Shown in pieces: positions 14,095 through 20,931 of a stretch of DNA of 24,850 bases. Positions within the stretch are counted from its first letter, which is position 1. Every line of letters begins with the position of its first letter. Source of the DNA: DASUBN01 sp035465695 (GTDB taxonomy: Bacteria > Pseudomonadota > Gammaproteobacteria > Natronospirales > REEB76); assembly GCA_035465695.1 (NCBI GenBank), contig DATIVR010000067.1, positions 1 to 24,850 of the forward strand, read 5' to 3'. Made by a program: the position numbers and the translations under genes. Under the pieces are notes generated by a model. It was not told the DNA's origin. It was given only the letters and a program-made list of their open reading frames with translations, and did no database searches.

Positions 14095-14259
14095 ATGAGC
14101 GCCAACAACCAGAGTGGCAATCAATCCGGCAATAGCGGAAGGTCGCTGCAGGCTTCGGGCCGCCAGGGCAAGAACCCGGCTTCCCATACCCCCCGTGGAG
14201 CCGCTGTCGACAAGTCCGCCCAGCGCCGCGGTGGCCAACACAGCCATGGTGGTCGTTGA
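14095..14259 (+). CDS. Short RRGGQHSHGG-motif protein (RGG gene 2)
   Basis: This 54-aa protein is the shortest of the three paralogues. GAGGAG lies 7 nt upstream of the ATG. The N-terminus is Asn/Gln/Ser/Gly-rich (NNQSGNQSGNSGRSLQASG), followed by a short linker and GAAVDKSAQRRGGQHSHGGR, with the core at residues 39-53. Compared with genes 1 and 3, the core has DKS instead of DKD and Q instead of E before HSHGG. The whole protein is predicted to be disordered and basic. It is flanked by terminators on both sides (14000-14033 and 14291-14329), so it must have its own promoter in about 60 bp or rely on read-through. No assigned function. Confidence 0.8.
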   Translation: MSANNQSGNQSGNSGRSLQASGRQGKNPASHTPRGAAVDKSAQRRGGQHSHGGR

Positions 14260-14290
14260 AGTCGTAACGGCTGATTAGTCCCACCACAAC

Positions 14291-14329
14291 GAAGCCGGCG
14301 GACAGGAAGTCCTCCGGCCTTCGCTTTTT
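14291..14329 (+). terminator. Intrinsic terminator of RGG gene 2
   Basis: GAAG-CCGG-C-GGAC pairs with GTCC-T-CCGG-C-CTTC (14291-14322) with one mismatch and one bulge, followed by GCTTTTT. Good Rho-independent terminator 31 nt after the stop. Confidence 0.8.
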
Positions 14330-14542
14330 CGCCGCCTGGTTCTTGCTGGCATCACCGCACGGCCTTGACGCCCGTATCACATCTGCACATGTCGTCCCGA
14401 GACCGCGCACCGGTTCGCAGTCCGCGACGATTCGCGGTGTGAACAATGCGCCACGCTCGTGCCACGAGTGCGCCGAAGCGGGTCAGAGGCAACCCCCGCC
14501 GAAGCGTGATCATCCAGGTTGCCCATCATGAAGGAGATCCTG
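14330..14542. other. Intergenic region between RGG genes 2 and 3
   Basis: About 210 bp without a supported gene. It presumably carries the promoter of gene 3. Apart from a short CTCGT-GCC-ACGAG hairpin near 14456-14468, I see no clear element. Confidence 0.4.
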
Positions 14543-14779
14543 ATGAACATCGATGAAGATAACGGCAGCCAGAATGGCATCACCGAACAGGAGAGCGGCG
14601 GCGCCGAGATGCAGGCCGCAGGTCGTGGCGGTTCCAGCTCGGGTTCGAGCCGCGGCGGGTCACGCAGCAAGAGTGCCTCGTCCCGGAGTTCTGCCCACAG
14701 CGGCAGGAACGCCAGTGGAGCGGCGGTGGACAAGGACGCCCAGCGCCGCGGCGGCCAACACAGCCATGGCGGCCGGTAA
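14543..14779 (+). CDS. Ser/Gly-rich protein ending in RRGGQHSHGG (RGG gene 3)
   Basis: The 78-aa product starts at ATG 14543, 6 nt after AAGGAG. The start is chosen over TTG 14519 and ATG 14528 because of this site and the paralogue-like acidic N-terminus (MNIDEDNGSQNG). The middle is Ser/Gly/Arg-rich (GGSSSGSSRGGSRSKSASS). The last 32 residues (SRSSAHSGRNASGAAVDK onward) match the repeat unit of gene 1 almost residue for residue, with the core DKDAQRRGGQHSHGG at 63-77. It thus looks like a one-repeat version of gene 1. It is followed by its own terminator. Likely disordered and cytoplasmic; function unknown. Confidence 0.82.
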   Translation: MNIDEDNGSQNGITEQESGGAEMQAAGRGGSSSGSSRGGSRSKSASSRSSAHSGRNASGAAVDKDAQRRGGQHSHGGR

Positions 14780-14798
14780 GGCGCTCTGAGTGTGCAGA

Positions 14799-14836
14799 GC
14801 GGGTCGCCGGACATCACGTCCGCGGCCCGCATTTTC
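14799..14836 (+). terminator. Intrinsic terminator of RGG gene 3
   Basis: GCGGGTCGC-C-GGAC pairs with GTCC-GCGGCCCGC (14799-14830) with one bulge and a G-U pair, followed by ATTTTC. A smaller CGCTCTG/CAGAGCG stem (14782-14801) overlaps its base. Confidence 0.75.
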
Positions 14837-14958
14837 ATCAGGACCGTCTTCCGCGAAACTGATCGACGAATGGACGGCGCCAAGAGCGGTGCCCGCGGCT
14901 GAGCGCGTCAGCATCGTGTTCCCGCAGGCGGGAGGGACAAACTCCGGCCTTTTACATA

Positions 14959-14972
14959 TCGGTCTTAACCGA
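14959..14972. promoter_or_regulatory. Inverted repeat in the AT-rich leader of the receiver gene
   Basis: TCGGT-CTTA-ACCGA is a 14-bp inverted repeat within the only AT-rich patch (14950-14992) between RGG gene 3 and the receiver gene. TATATTA (14984-14990) follows, as a possible -10. Suggestive of a regulated promoter, not more. Confidence 0.3.
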
Positions 14973-15067
14973 AAGTACTGTCATATATTAGGAAGCCGGG
15001 ACTTTGATAAGGTTGATGCCGAGGCAGTGAACGGCCCCGAAGCGGGCCGGCGGAACGGGATCAACGC

Positions 15068-15565
15068 ATGCGGGCACTCGCGGTCAGTGAAGACCTCCCT
15101 TATCTCGCCAAGCTCTCCGCCTTGCTGAGCCAGCAATCCGGCATAGAGGTGGTGGGTCGCGCCAGCACCGGCTGGGAAGGACTCAAGCTCGCTGCACAAC
15201 TCGATTGCCATCTGGTGGTCACCGATTACAACCTGCCTGACATGACCGGCGCCGCCATGGCACTTGCGCTCAAGAAGAACCTGCGACCACCGCTGGTGGT
15301 GATCGTCTCAGGGCAAAAGGGACTGGAATTCCTGGAACTGGCAGCCAACGCCGGCGCGGACGGCTATTTGCTGAAGGATGACATCTCACGTTTGCCTGCC
15401 TTGCTGCGCAATATCGACCCGGCCTCAGCCTCCACGACGGATCGGAACCGCACCGCCACCCTGTTCGGTCGCAAGCGCAAGCCGTTGCTGAAGGACCGCA
15501 ATCCCGGACCGACGCTCATGGGTGGGAGATCGCGCGGCCGCAGACGGCCCGAAGACACGGGCTGA
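15068..15565 (+). CDS. Stand-alone response-regulator receiver with basic tail
   Basis: The 165-aa product is a CheY-like phosphoreceiver (about 1-118) with no known output domain. Features are an acidic pocket near E8/D9, the phospho-acceptor D53 in VVTDYNLPDM, the switch residue S81 in VIVSGQ, and the conserved lysine K103 in YLLKDD. Residues 120-165 form a basic, disordered tail (RKRKPLLKDRNPG, GGRSRGRRRPEDTG) that might bind nucleic acid or a partner. No histidine kinase is nearby, so the input is unknown. GGGA lies about 9 nt upstream of the ATG. It converges on the VTT gene with only 3 bp between the stops. Confidence 0.88.
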   Translation: MRALAVSEDLPYLAKLSALLSQQSGIEVVGRASTGWEGLKLAAQLDCHLVVTDYNLPDMTGAAMALALKKNLRPPLVVIVSGQKGLEFLELAANAGADGYLLKDDISRLPALLRNIDPASASTTDRNRTATLFGRKRKPLLKDRNPGPTLMGGRSRGRRRPEDTG

Positions 15566-15568
15566 TGG

Positions 15569-16318
15569 TCACGGGTTGCCGAACGGCCATCCTTGCCGGA
15601 TGACGCCGCGCTGCTGTAACTGCCGGAGCAGCACGGGCGTGAGACACAAGATCGCCAGCAACAGCAAGGTCAGTATGGTGGCGGGCGACAACAGATCGTG
15701 GGCCGATTTGACGTGCGCGAGATTCGCTCCGATGTTGCAGTAGATGACCGAATCGGGAAGTATCCCCACCACCGTCAACAGCAGGAAGCGCCAAGCCACG
15801 ATGTCGGTGAGCCCGAACAGGATGTTGGTGATCCAGAACGGGAATGCCGGTGCCACCCTCAGGAACAACAGATAGCTGTTCCTGTGCCTCTCGAACCCCT
15901 TTATCAACTGTTCGGCGTGCCGGTGTCCCCGCAGGCGGGCGCGCACGAAGTCCTCTGCCAGGTACCGGACCACCAGCATGGCGACGGTGGCGCCGAGCGA
16001 GGCGGTCAGCGCCATGAGGACGATCGCCGGCAAGCGCCCGAAGACCATGCCGGACAGGAGCATGAGCGGCGCCGAAGCCGGCATACTGACGGCCACCAGG
16101 ACTACGGTGGCGGCAGCGACGAGCGACAGCGACTCCCAGTAGTGGCCATCCACGAACCGCAACAACATGTCCCGGTGCGAGCGCAGGGATTCCACCGAGA
16201 GCCAATGGTGGCCGCCGACGGCATAGACGGCCAATATGAGCACGAGCACAGAGACCAGGATGCCGACGCGCAAGCCGGTTCGGCGGGCCTTGGCCTTGGT
16301 CTGCGAACTCGCTGGCAT
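15569..16318 (-). CDS. TVP38/TMEM64 (VTT/DedA-like) membrane protein
   Basis: The 249-aa inner-membrane protein carries a VTT domain, a family related to DedA flippases and TMEM41/VMP1 lipid scramblases. Hydrophobic helices lie at about 17-36, 65-88, 90-118, 163-185 and 211-231. The conserved re-entrant motif appears as FLRVAPAFPFWITNILFGLT (152-171), preceded by the amphipathic ERHRNSYLLF, and a second GMVFGRLPA loop lies at 90-98. ATG 16318 is chosen over 16432 because AGGGATC lies 6 nt upstream, and the extra 38 residues upstream lack family character. Lipid transport is inferred from the family. Confidence 0.88.
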   Translation of the reverse strand: MPASSQTKAKARRTGLRVGILVSVLVLILAVYAVGGHHWLSVESLRSHRDMLLRFVDGHYWESLSLVAAATVVLVAVSMPASAPLMLLSGMVFGRLPAIVLMALTASLGATVAMLVVRYLAEDFVRARLRGHRHAEQLIKGFERHRNSYLLFLRVAPAFPFWITNILFGLTDIVAWRFLLLTVVGILPDSVIYCNIGANLAHVKSAHDLLSPATILTLLLLAILCLTPVLLRQLQQRGVIRQGWPFGNP

Positions 16319-16592
16319 GGCTGATCCCTGGATCGGGTCGTCCCAGAGTGGCTTTTTGCGATGTCCGTTGACGCGCCCTGCTTCACAGATTGCCAAATGC
16401 CTGCACCCCGTCGCGCCGGCACAATCCGTCACTCAGGTGACATCCGCGGAGATATTTCAGAAGGGACGGTTGGTCGTATCCCGCGCATTCTGTGTGTTAC
16501 CTCACGGTCGGCCGCGCGGTGTCAACTCACACTCCGATGAGTGATGCCACGAAGGCATCGGACATCCAACGACAGCATCCGAGGACATCGAC
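16319..16592. other. Divergent intergenic region, VTT gene / hemerythrin copy 2
   Basis: About 270 bp without a supported gene. It contains GATGCC-ACGAA-GGCATC (16543-16559), a small perfect hairpin 34 nt before the hemerythrin ATG that could affect its translation. No clear promoter elements were seen. Confidence 0.4.
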
Positions 16593-17273
16593 ATGCCCAA
16601 GAAAGCCAGCCGCCGCAAGACCAGCAGCAACAGCAGCAACAGCAGTAACAGCAAGAGCAGCAACCTCCGCTCCAAAGTCACCGCGAAGATGTTCGAGGCT
16701 GCCAAAGAGCAGCAGGACCGCCCGAAGGACGCCCTGGAACTCCTGAAGACGGACCACCAGGAAGTCGCTGAACTCTTCGATAATTTCGGGAGCGCCCGCA
16801 CCGCGGCGCAGAAGAAGGCCCTGATCGGGGAGATCTGCCTCGCGCTCAGCATCCACACGCGCATCGAGGAAGACGTCTTCTATCCCGCCGCCAAGAAAGC
16901 TCTCGATGAGGATGACCGGGAACTGGTGTTGGAAGCCAAGGTCGAGCACGCGACCCTCAAGGATCTGATCGCCCAGGTGGAGAGCGCTCCCGAGAGCGAG
17001 GAGTTCGAGGCCAAGGTGAAGGTGATGTCGGAGTATGTCCAGCACCACGTCCGGGAAGAAGAGACCCAGTTGTTCCCGAGACTGCAGTCTGCCGCTCTCG
17101 ACCTGGACCAGTTGGGGCAAAAGTTGCAGGCCCGCAAGCTCGAGCTACTGGACGGCTTCGCCACCAAGTCTTCCAGGCTGGTGAGGCCGCAGAAACCGAG
17201 TTCCTTGTTCCGGCAGCGCTCGGCGCGCAGCGGGCGCACCAGCTCCACGCGTCAGCAGCACGCGCGGGGTTGA
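16593..17273 (+). CDS. Hemerythrin-like HHE domain protein (copy 2)
   Basis: The 226-aa product is a paralogue of the 12504-13136 gene. The ligand series is conserved: H55 (LLKTDHQEVAELFD), H88 and E92 (SIHTRIEEDVFYP), H119 (AKVEHATLK), and H151/H152 with E155/E156 (VQHHVREEETQLF). A diverging N-terminal extension is Lys/Arg then Ser/Asn-rich (SSNSSNSSNSKSSN), encoded by near-perfect AGC/AAC triplet repeats. The C-terminal tail has PSSLFRQRSARSG, shared with copy 1, then Arg/Ser-rich residues. GAGGAC lies 6 nt before the ATG. A perfect 12-bp hairpin follows. Iron/O2 binding is inferred from the fold. Confidence 0.92.
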   Translation: MPKKASRRKTSSNSSNSSNSKSSNLRSKVTAKMFEAAKEQQDRPKDALELLKTDHQEVAELFDNFGSARTAAQKKALIGEICLALSIHTRIEEDVFYPAAKKALDEDDRELVLEAKVEHATLKDLIAQVESAPESEEFEAKVKVMSEYVQHHVREEETQLFPRLQSAALDLDQLGQKLQARKLELLDGFATKSSRLVRPQKPSSLFRQRSARSGRTSSTRQQHARG

Positions 17274-17283
17274 CCACAGCGCC

Positions 17284-17313
17284 GCAGCACGGGGGAGCTC
17301 ACCTCCGTGCTGC
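17284..17313 (+). terminator. Terminator after hemerythrin copy 2
   Basis: GCAGCACGGGGG (17284-17295) pairs with CCTCCGTGCTGC (17302-17313) over 12 bp with one G-U pair, loop AGCTCA. The tail is TTGCACAT, only weakly U-rich. Confidence 0.65.
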
Positions 17314-17346
17314 TTGCACATCCATCCGAGTCTTTAGAGAAGCCAA

Positions 17347-17365
17347 ACCGGACGCGAAGTCCGGT
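17347..17365 (-). terminator. Hairpin just past the second beta-flower gene stop
   Basis: ACCGGAC-GCGAA-GTCCGGT is a perfect 7-bp stem located 3 nt beyond the minus-strand stop at 17369, followed on that strand by TTGGCTTCTCT. It is a plausible terminator for that gene. Confidence 0.5.
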
Positions 17366-17368
17366 CCG

Positions 17369-17785
17369 TCAGTTGGTCTTGGCGCCGAGGCCGCCGGGCC
17401 AACGCAGAGGCGAACGGGAGAAGAAATCCCGCGCGGATTGCGCCGACCAGGCGTTGGAATGGATCGGCCGCAGGGCGCGGGGATCCTGGTGTTCCTTCAC
17501 GGGATTCGACAAGCGTGGCGACTGGTGTGGCATGGATTTCTTGAGCGGACGCGGCGGGCCACCCACCGCATGTTCCGAGAAGGCGACGCAGCGGCCGTCC
17601 TTGTCACGCAACCAGCCTTCCTCGAACCAGCCCAACAGCTCACCGCGGTACGAGTACACCGCGTCGGCATCCAGATAAGCGATGGGCTCGCCACCAAACA
17701 GGAAGACGTGCTCACCGTCTTCGCTATAGGCGATCGCATTACCTTGTTGGTCGTAGAAAACTATCTGCACGGGGAAATCCAGCAC
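17369..17785 (-). CDS. 4-fold beta flower domain protein
   Basis: Residues 5-75 form four short beta-blades, each with an aromatic/glycine signature: FYDQQGNAIAYSEDGEHVF, LFGGEPIAYLDADAVYS, YRGELLGWFEEGWLRD, then KDGRCVAFSEHA. This is the pattern of the small 4-fold beta flower domain, of unknown function. The second half (76-138) is Pro/Arg/Ser-rich and looks disordered. The only available start is GTG 17785, directly before homology, with no evident ribosome site. A more diverged relative is at 9739-10113. There is no signal peptide. It stands alone, convergent with hemerythrin copy 2. Confidence 0.75.
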   Translation of the reverse strand: MLDFPVQIVFYDQQGNAIAYSEDGEHVFLFGGEPIAYLDADAVYSYRGELLGWFEEGWLRDKDGRCVAFSEHAVGGPPRPLKKSMPHQSPRLSNPVKEHQDPRALRPIHSNAWSAQSARDFFSRSPLRWPGGLGAKTN

Positions 17786-17972
17786 ACGGAGCGAGGTAAG
17801 TTGGACTGAAGCCGCAGGATACCACCCTCCACCAGTGGATAAAAGTTCGATGCGTCCGAAGGACCGACACTAACCCGCGGAGCATCCCGCGGTGCAGGCC
17901 CATACCTGACGAGTGAGGCGGCGTGCGAGGGATGTGCAGGTCGAGGTTACATAGGATGGTCCTACGCGCGCC

Positions 17973-18605
17973 ATGACACTGCTGCATTGGATCTCGGTGA
18001 TATGGATCGTCGTGTGCCTGATCAGCGCGAGTTGGGCGGCATGGGACGTGGTCGCGGATCGACCGCGCATGTGGATCATGATGCTGGTGTGGCCGCTCAC
18101 CATGCTGTACCTGGGGCCACTGGGATTATGGTTCTATCGACGCACGCGTAGGAGGCGTGGGCAAGCGCCTTTTAGTGAAGCGGTACTCAAGGGCGCGATG
18201 CACTGTGGCGCAGGCTGTGCGGTGGGAGACTTCGCGGGGGAATGGCTGGTGTTCCTGCTGGGCATCAGCATCCTGGGTTCCGAATTGCTCACCAAATATG
18301 TCTTCGCCTTCACGCTCGCTTACAGCTTCGGGATATTCTTCCAGTATTTCGCGATCGCGCCGATGCGCAAGCTGGCGCCGGGCCCCGGCATCGTCGCCGC
18401 GCTCAAAGCCGATACCCTTTCGCTGGTGGCCTTCGAGGTGGGCATGTTCGCGTGGATGGCGGTGACATACCTGTTGCTGCCGGGCCTCACGCCCGTCAGG
18501 CCCGAATACTGGTTCATGATGCAGGTGGCCATGATGCTGGGACTCGCCACCACTTTCCCGGTGAACTGGTGGCTGATCCGGACAGGCTGGAAAGAGCGGA
18601 TGTAG
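17973..18605 (+). CDS. DUF4396 multi-pass membrane protein
   Basis: The 210-aa product has about five to six hydrophobic helices (3-25, 33-54, 90-106, 109-128, 148-170, 180-203). The motif MHCGAGCAVGDFAGEW (76-91) is the signature of DUF4396 proteins, an inner-membrane family of unknown function whose H-C-G-x-G-C motif suggests a metal or redox role. The N-terminal extension before the DUF4396 core is moderately long. The start is ATG 17973; a weak AGGA lies about 16 nt upstream. It is divergent from the beta-flower gene and convergent, with a 12-bp gap, on the secreted protein gene at 18618. The actual substrate is unknown. Confidence 0.85.
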   Translation: MTLLHWISVIWIVVCLISASWAAWDVVADRPRMWIMMLVWPLTMLYLGPLGLWFYRRTRRRRGQAPFSEAVLKGAMHCGAGCAVGDFAGEWLVFLLGISILGSELLTKYVFAFTLAYSFGIFFQYFAIAPMRKLAPGPGIVAALKADTLSLVAFEVGMFAWMAVTYLLLPGLTPVRPEYWFMMQVAMMLGLATTFPVNWWLIRTGWKERM

Positions 18606-18617
18606 CGGGAGCGCGGC

Positions 18618-19046
18618 TCAGTCAGCCGTATCCGCATATTGGGCATCGATCTCCACGTCCAGCCACTTATGGATGGCGTCGATAGTGGCGGCATCCCGCC
18701 CCTGGTAGTCCACGGCGGCGCCTCCGGGCACTTGGCGATAGGTGATCCGGAGCTGGCCAGGCTTGATCATGCTCAGGTACCTCGCGCCCGGCGTGTCCTT
18801 CCCATAGTCACCGGTGCCGAAGCGAGCCGCTTCCGCTTCCATAGAGTCACGGATGGCGGTGACCAGCGCCTTGTCGTTAGGGTCCTTCGCCAGCAGCTGT
18901 TGGATGCCGCCCATGGTGGTCTTCTGGAAGGCGCGGGTGGAGTTCTTCGCATCAATGGGTGTCGCCGGTTTTGCAGGCGCGGCACCGGCCATGGGTGCGG
19001 CCAGCAGGCAGAACGCGAGCATGATGATGTGCACAGATACGCGCAT
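18618..19046 (-). CDS. Secreted small protein of unknown function
   Basis: The 142-aa product has a signal peptide (about 1-22, ending APMAGA) and is therefore periplasmic or exported. GAGGGG lies 6 nt before ATG 19046. The mature part has GGIQQLLAKDPNDKALVTAI and GKDTPGARYLSMIKPGQLRITYRQ, followed by a predicted helical end (IDAIHKWLDVEID). I recall similar uncharacterised proteins, some misannotated as carbamoyltransferases, but no function is known. It starts 13 nt after the methyltransferase stop, so the two genes are likely one transcript. Confidence 0.75.
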   Translation of the reverse strand: MRVSVHIIMLAFCLLAAPMAGAAPAKPATPIDAKNSTRAFQKTTMGGIQQLLAKDPNDKALVTAIRDSMEAEAARFGTGDYGKDTPGARYLSMIKPGQLRITYRQVPGGAAVDYQGRDAATIDAIHKWLDVEIDAQYADTAD

Positions 19047-19059
19047 GTGGATCCCCTCG

Positions 19060-19881
19060 TCAGGTTGGTCCGATCGTCGCTGACACCACCAGGGCCTGCA
19101 TGGTCGACCTGAAGGGCCTGTCGCCGCCCTCCTCCACCAGCGTCGCGGTGACAGCGTCCACTACCTTGTCGATATCCAGTCCGCGTTCGGCGATGGCCAG
19201 GCTCCCCGGGTTGCCCTTCACGATACCGGTGGCGAAGGAGCGCGCGGAGCCGCTCTCTGCCGCGAGGGTCACCCGATCCATCGCGACACGGCCGAAGCCC
19301 GCGCCGGAGAGTAACTCGCGTATCAGCGCCTCGTCGTCGAAGCCATAGGGCACCTGATAGAAGCTGGGCGGATCGCGATCGAAGAAGCCCTCGATCGTGC
19401 CGATGGCTTTGCGCCAATAGGGGTTGGCGGCAGTGTGGGCCCAGACGTTGAAGAGCAACGTGCCCTTCGCGGTGAGCACCCGGCGCGCCTCGCGGAACGC
19501 CAGCGCCTTGTCCGGCACGAACATGTATCCGAACTGGCAGACCATGAGGTCGAATGCTCCGGCATCGAAAGGCAGCGCACAGGCATCGGCCTGGCGCCAG
19601 TCGATGCCGGTGATGCCCGTGAGATGGGTGCTGGCGCAATCGATCATGGCTTGGTTGAGATCGGTGGCGACAAGGCGCGTGGACTTGGGAAGTGTGTCGC
19701 GCAGCCGGCGTGTGACGATGCCGGTGCCGCAGGCGATCTCCAGCACCGCCTGGGGGCCAAGGTCACCCGCGCGCCGCGCCATGTCCTCCGCGTAGGGTTC
19801 GAAGATCACCGGCCCCAGGTGCCGGTCGTAGAGGCCGGGGATATCACCCTGGAATCTCGTGTTCTTGGTATCGGGATCCAC
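19060..19881 (-). CDS. Class I SAM-dependent methyltransferase
   Basis: The 273-aa product has the Rossmann-fold methyltransferase signature: VLEIACGTGIVTRRL (motif I, 46-60), the acidic residue ending strand 2 in LVATDLNQAMI, WRQADACALPFDAGAFDLMVCQFG (motifs II-III), and EARRVLTAKGTLLFNVW (motif post-III). It resembles UbiE/COQ5-like proteins acting on small molecules or lipids; the acceptor cannot be named. GTG 19881 is chosen because GGAGGGG lies 6 nt upstream; a TTG at 19896 is in frame but unlikely. It is followed by the secreted-protein gene. It diverges from the flavoprotein gene at 20004. Confidence 0.88.
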   Translation of the reverse strand: MDPDTKNTRFQGDIPGLYDRHLGPVIFEPYAEDMARRAGDLGPQAVLEIACGTGIVTRRLRDTLPKSTRLVATDLNQAMIDCASTHLTGITGIDWRQADACALPFDAGAFDLMVCQFGYMFVPDKALAFREARRVLTAKGTLLFNVWAHTAANPYWRKAIGTIEGFFDRDPPSFYQVPYGFDDEALIRELLSGAGFGRVAMDRVTLAAESGSARSFATGIVKGNPGSLAIAERGLDIDKVVDAVTATLVEEGGDRPFRSTMQALVVSATIGPT

Positions 19882-20003
19882 GTCGCGCCCCTCCAAGGTT
19901 CTTCCGCTATCAGTCTAATGGAAGACATGCTTTCCGGCGCGTCGGCGCAGGTTATGGTGCGAACGCTAACCCGCCGGCAGCGCCGTTGCTTAACCTGCGG
20001 GAG

Positions 20004-20930
20004 ATGCAGCTCAGCGGAAGGATCTTCGATGCCCTGATCGTCGGCGGCGGCCCGGCGGGGCTCGCGGCGGGCTATTACCTGGCGCGCTTCCGCCGCGACG
20101 TGCGGCTCGTGGACTCAGGCGAAAGCCGTGCGGCCTGGGTGCCGGTCTCACACAATCACGCGGGATTCCCGCAGGGCATCCGCGGACCCGAATTGCTGGA
20201 GAACATGCGTTGCCAGCTGCGGGAGTTCGGCGGCGCCATCGAGCGAGCGCACGTGAAGGGCGCCGAGGTGGTGGACGGGGTATTCAACCTGACCACCGAT
20301 GCCGGTCCGCTCCGCAGCCGCACCCTCTTGCTCGCCACCGGCGTGCTGGACGTGCGTCCTGACGTGCCGGATCTGCCCGATGCGGTGCGGGACGGCTTGG
20401 TGCGCTACTGCCCCGTCTGTGATGCCTACGAAGCCCGGGACCGGGACGTCCTGGTGCTGGGTTCCGGCGAGAGCGGCTTCGGCGAAGCCGACTTCTTGCG
20501 GGATTTCAGCGATAAGGTCACGGTGTTCACCCAGGGCAAAGACATCGACCGGAGCGGCGCCATCTGCCGGCGGCTCGTCGCCCGGGGCGTGGAGATCGTG
20601 GATATACCGCTGAAGATGCTGGCGGCCGACACCACAAGCAAGCATGTGCTGGTCACACTGATGGATGGGCGAGTCCTGTATGCCGACGTGGTGTACTCCG
20701 CTCTGGGATACCTGCCGCGCGTCTCACTGGCGGAATCTCTCGGCGTCAAGCTTGGGCCGGACCGGCGCATCGTCACCGACGACCATCAGGAGACATCGGT
20801 ACGAAACTGTTTCGCCGCGGGCGACGTGGTGCAGGGATTGAACCAGATCAGCGTGGCCATCGGCCAGGCCGCGGTGGCCGCCACCACCATCCACAACCGC
20901 TTGCGGGAAGCAGCGCGAAGCCGGGCATAG
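20004..20930 (+). CDS. Thioredoxin-reductase-like NAD(P)/FAD flavoprotein
   Basis: The 308-aa product has the two-dinucleotide-domain architecture of the TrxR family. The FAD-binding GGGPAGLAAGYYLARF lies at 14-29, LLLATGVLDVRPDVP at 108-122, the redox pair CPVC at 136-139 (canonical TrxR is CATC), the NAD(P)-binding VLVLGSGESGFGEA at 149-162, and the C-terminal FAD motif CFAAGDVVQGLNQISVAIGQ. It transfers electrons from NAD(P)H to a disulfide or similar acceptor. The SHNHAGFPQGI segment (49-59) is typical of the NAD(P)/FAD subgroup that does not necessarily use thioredoxin. ATG 20004 is the most likely start; TTG 19986 is in frame. It converges on the alpha/beta hydrolase with a single base between stops. 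Confidence 0.85.
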   Translation: MQLSGRIFDALIVGGGPAGLAAGYYLARFRRDVRLVDSGESRAAWVPVSHNHAGFPQGIRGPELLENMRCQLREFGGAIERAHVKGAEVVDGVFNLTTDAGPLRSRTLLLATGVLDVRPDVPDLPDAVRDGLVRYCPVCDAYEARDRDVLVLGSGESGFGEADFLRDFSDKVTVFTQGKDIDRSGAICRRLVARGVEIVDIPLKMLAADTTSKHVLVTLMDGRVLYADVVYSALGYLPRVSLAESLGVKLGPDRRIVTDDHQETSVRNCFAAGDVVQGLNQISVAIGQAAVAATTIHNRLREAARSRA

Positions 20931-20931
20931 G

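Noticed and set aside
14978..14984. CTGTCAT heptamer before the receiver gene as a Pho box
   Set aside because: Only one unit is present; no partner lies 11 or 22 bp away, unlike the three arrays in the phosphate locus.
14790..15128. Possible small gene between RGG gene 3 and the receiver
   Set aside because: It overlaps the terminator and the receiver start in another frame, with no ribosome site or coherent protein features.
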